NCBI GenBank assembly: GCA_937896015.1
Contig: CALBLR010000390.1
Location: forward strand, 1-6,250
Source of the DNA: an uncultured Prevotellaceae bacterium
GTDB lineage: Bacteria; Bacteroidota; Bacteroidia; Bacteroidales; Muribaculaceae
Reading direction: 5' to 3'
Length of the DNA stretch: 6,250 nt
Below the pieces are notes generated by a model. It did not search any database. It saw only the letters and a program-made list of their open reading frames with translations, and was not told where the DNA came from. Shown one piece after another: positions 4,803 to 6,250 of this stretch (the first letter of the stretch is position 1; every line of letters starts with the position of its first letter). The position numbers and the translations under genes were made by a program.

Positions 4803-5453
4803 ATGAAAAAGTTAGACTTATTACTGGCAGAGAAACTGCTTAAAATCAGTGCGATCAAACTTCAGCCCGACGCTCCGTTCGTTTGGGCTTCGGGTTGGAA
4901 CTCACCTATTTATACCGATAACCGCAAGACTCTGTCGTATCCCGACATCCGCAACTTCATCAAGGTGGAGCTGTCGCGCATCATTCTTGAGAACTTCAGC
5001 GAGGCCGAGGTGGTGGCTGGTGTGGCCACTGGTGCAATAGCTCAGGGCGCGCTGGTGGCCGACTGCCTGGGCCTGCCTTTCGTGTATGTGCGCTCCACTC
5101 CCAAAGACCACGGCTTGGAGAACCTGATTGAGGGCAACATCAAGCCCGGCCAGAAGGTGGTGATAGTGGAAGACCTCGTGTCTACTGGCAAGAGCAGCCT
5201 CAAGGCCGCCCAGGCGCTGCGCAACGCAGGCGCCGAGGTGGTGGGCATGGTGGCAATATTCTCTTATGAGTTCCCCATTGCTGCCGAGGCGTTTGCCAAG
5301 GAGGGCGTGAAACTTATCACCATCAGCAACTACACCTCAATGATCAAGGCTGCCGTGGCCACCAACTACATCAAGGAGGAAGATGTGGAATGCCTGCAGC
5401 AGTGGCGCGAGGACCCTGCCGTATGGACTCCGCGCAACGTAGACGTTGACTGA
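4803..5453 (+). CDS. pyrE: Orotate phosphoribosyltransferase
   Basis: PyrE joins orotate to PRPP to give orotidine 5'-monophosphate, the fifth step of de novo UMP synthesis, in the cytosol. The 216-residue length is typical. Visible hallmarks are the N-terminal substrate region S30-G-W-N-SPIYTDNR (30-41), the conserved ATGAIAQGALVA stretch (75-86), the catalytic flexible loop R97-S-T-P-K101-D-H103-G, and the PRPP-binding motif VVIVEDLVSTGKSS (119-132) with acidic residues E123 and D124. The ATG at 4803 fits the family start (MKKLDLLLAEKLLKI). The enzyme normally works as a dimer with loops exchanged between subunits. The next gene begins 37 bp downstream with no terminator between, so they probably form one operon. 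Confidence 0.96.
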   Translation: MKKLDLLLAEKLLKISAIKLQPDAPFVWASGWNSPIYTDNRKTLSYPDIRNFIKVELSRIILENFSEAEVVAGVATGAIAQGALVADCLGLPFVYVRSTPKDHGLENLIEGNIKPGQKVVIVEDLVSTGKSSLKAAQALRNAGAEVVGMVAIFSYEFPIAAEAFAKEGVKLITISNYTSMIKAAVATNYIKEEDVECLQQWREDPAVWTPRNVDVD

Positions 5454-5490
5454 TTAAAAACACCCGCTCAAAAAAACAGAAAATAGATAT

Positions 5491-5931
5491 ATGGAAACAT
5501 ACAAAAGCGACGTCGTGACCATCAACGCCGGCATCGATGCCGTGTTTGCACGCCTGTCGCACCCCGGCACATTCAACGATGTGCTCAAGTCGCAAGTCGA
5601 AGAGGCGGCGCAAAACCTGCCGCAAGATGTGCTCGACAACCTGAAAAGCGTGAAGTTTGAAGACGACTCGCTCGTCATCGAGTCGCCCATGGGCCCGCTC
5701 AAGCTGGGCGTGGTCGAGGCCGTTGAGCCCACCCGCATCGTGTATGGCGCGCAGCGCTCGCCAGTGGCGTTCAACCTCGAGATTGATCTTGAGAAGTCGT
5801 CCGATGCCCAGACCCAGGCCGTTGCGGCCATCAAGCTCGACATCCCCAAGCTGCTTGTGCCCATGGTGGGCAGCAAACTCAAGGAGGGAGCCAAGCAGTT
5901 TGGCAACATCCTGGCCAAGCTTCCCTACTGA
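5491..5931 (+). CDS. SRPBCC (START/Bet v1-like) family protein
   Basis: This is a 146-residue cytosolic protein with the helix-grip pattern of SRPBCC proteins. An N-terminal strand (YKSDVVTINAG) is followed by the short helices IDAVFARLSHP and FNDVLKSQ. A run of strands comes next (SVKFEDDSLVIESP, PLKLGVVEAVEPTRIVYGA, AFNLEIDLEK, TQAVAAIKLDI), and a long C-terminal helix closes the fold (SKLKEGAKQFGNILAKL). Such proteins bind hydrophobic ligands in a deep cavity, but the ligand cannot be read from sequence. From memory, small SRPBCC genes commonly follow pyrE in Bacteroidales. The name is family-level only, and a direct role in pyrimidine metabolism is not shown. Translation probably depends on the pyrE promoter. 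Confidence 0.85.
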   Translation: METYKSDVVTINAGIDAVFARLSHPGTFNDVLKSQVEEAAQNLPQDVLDNLKSVKFEDDSLVIESPMGPLKLGVVEAVEPTRIVYGAQRSPVAFNLEIDLEKSSDAQTQAVAAIKLDIPKLLVPMVGSKLKEGAKQFGNILAKLPY

Positions 5932-5950
5932 TAACTCAACAAACCAATAT

Positions 5951-5990
5951 CGCGCAGCGGCTGCAATCCCCATGTTGCAGCCGCTGCGCG
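5951..5990. terminator. Perfect 16-bp hairpin between convergent genes
   Basis: Positions 5951-5966 are exactly complementary to 5975-5990, around an 8-nt loop. The stem is GC-rich and lies 19 bp after the SRPBCC stop and 2 bp before the last base of the prmC stop codon. Neither side has a real T-run; the minus-strand exit (ATATTGGTTTGTTG) is moderately T-rich. I interpret it as a bidirectional terminator or 3'-end stabiliser shared by the two convergent units. Confidence 0.65.
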
Positions 5991-5992
5991 CG

Positions 5993-6250
5993 TCATTCCG
6001 GCTTCACGGCGGCGGCAAAGCGCTCGTTGCCAAACTGGTCGCGGCTCACGCTCACGCCCGTGTAGCCCATGCCGTCCAGCATGGCGGCCGTGGCGCGGCC
6101 CTGCGTGCGGTTGATTTCAAAATACAGCCGTCCGCCCGGCACCAGAGCCGCCGCGGCATAGCGGGCAATGGCGCGGTAATACAGCAGCGGGTCGCCGTCG
6201 GGCACCCACAGCGCGGTGCCGGGTTCGTAGTCGAGCACATTGGCCTCCAT
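5993..6250 (-). CDS. prmC: Release factor glutamine methyltransferase PrmC, C-terminal part
   Basis: PrmC (HemK) methylates the glutamine of the GGQ motif in peptide-chain release factors, using S-adenosylmethionine. Only about 85 residues are in the window. They match the family's C-terminal end: VLDYEPGTALWVPDGDPLLYYRAIARYA, then PGGRLYFEIN, then the closing DQFGNERF. The Met encoded at 6250 is almost certainly internal ('..MEANVLDYEP' follows the NPPY region in full-length proteins). The catalytic NPPY motif and SAM-binding site should therefore lie beyond the right edge. It converges on the pyrE operon, and the stop codon abuts the hairpin at 5951-5990. Confidence 0.88.
   Translation of the reverse strand: MEANVLDYEPGTALWVPDGDPLLYYRAIARYAAAALVPGGRLYFEINRTQGRATAAMLDGMGYTGVSVSRDQFGNERFAAAVKPE

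Noticed and set aside
5371..5973. 200-codon minus-strand ORF
   Set aside because: It is antisense to the SRPBCC gene and runs into the convergent hairpin. It is a shadow frame.
1..6250. tRNA, rRNA, CRISPR array, transposase or integrase
   Set aside because: I saw no cloverleaf, rRNA signature, regularly spaced short repeats or recombinase motif on either strand.

Overview
The window looks like chromosomal DNA from a Bacteroidota (order Bacteroidales) bacterium. Several intergenic gaps carry the Bacteroidota-type promoter (TTTG or TTG, about 19-23 nt, then TAnnTTTG), start codons lack clear Shine-Dalgarno sequences, and pyrE, recX, the SRPBCC protein and prmC read as Bacteroidales-type proteins. 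Coding DNA is strongly GC-rich while the gaps are AT-rich. That contrast is compatible with a gut Muribaculaceae-like lineage, but the genus cannot be fixed from this sequence.

Layout. 1-303: a non-coding stretch dense in repeats and dyads, including a C9/G9-armed hairpin, a 10-bp palindrome, small hairpins and a diverged tandem repeat. 292-466 (minus strand): an apparent orphan transcription unit with a near-canonical promoter and a long terminator hairpin. 467-668: the AT-rich leader of the next gene, with a nested dyad. 669-3125 (+): an 818-residue beta-rich protein that I read as related to phage tail/virion propeller proteins, with no other phage gene in view. 3212-3404 (+): a second orphan transcription unit with a strong promoter, an internal stem, a 28-codon ORF and a very good intrinsic terminator. 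3424-4633 (minus): recX then a ComF-family phosphoribosyltransferase-like gene, overlapping by 20 bp. 4634-4802: a divergent promoter region. 4803-5931 (+): pyrE and a small SRPBCC protein, probably one operon. 5951-5990: a perfect 16-bp hairpin between convergent genes. 5993-6250 (minus): the C-terminal part of prmC, cut by the window edge.

The right half is ordinary housekeeping: pyrimidine synthesis (PyrE), RecA control (RecX), a ComF-type protein and release-factor methylation (PrmC). The most unusual part is the left half. The lone phage-like structural gene is flanked by two outward-pointing orphan transcription units, and the approximately 42-nt segment before each terminator is similar in the two. 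This could mean two copies of one small-RNA family, or degenerate inverted ends of a unit that carried the 818-residue gene. All statements come from reading the sequence; no search or folding program was run.
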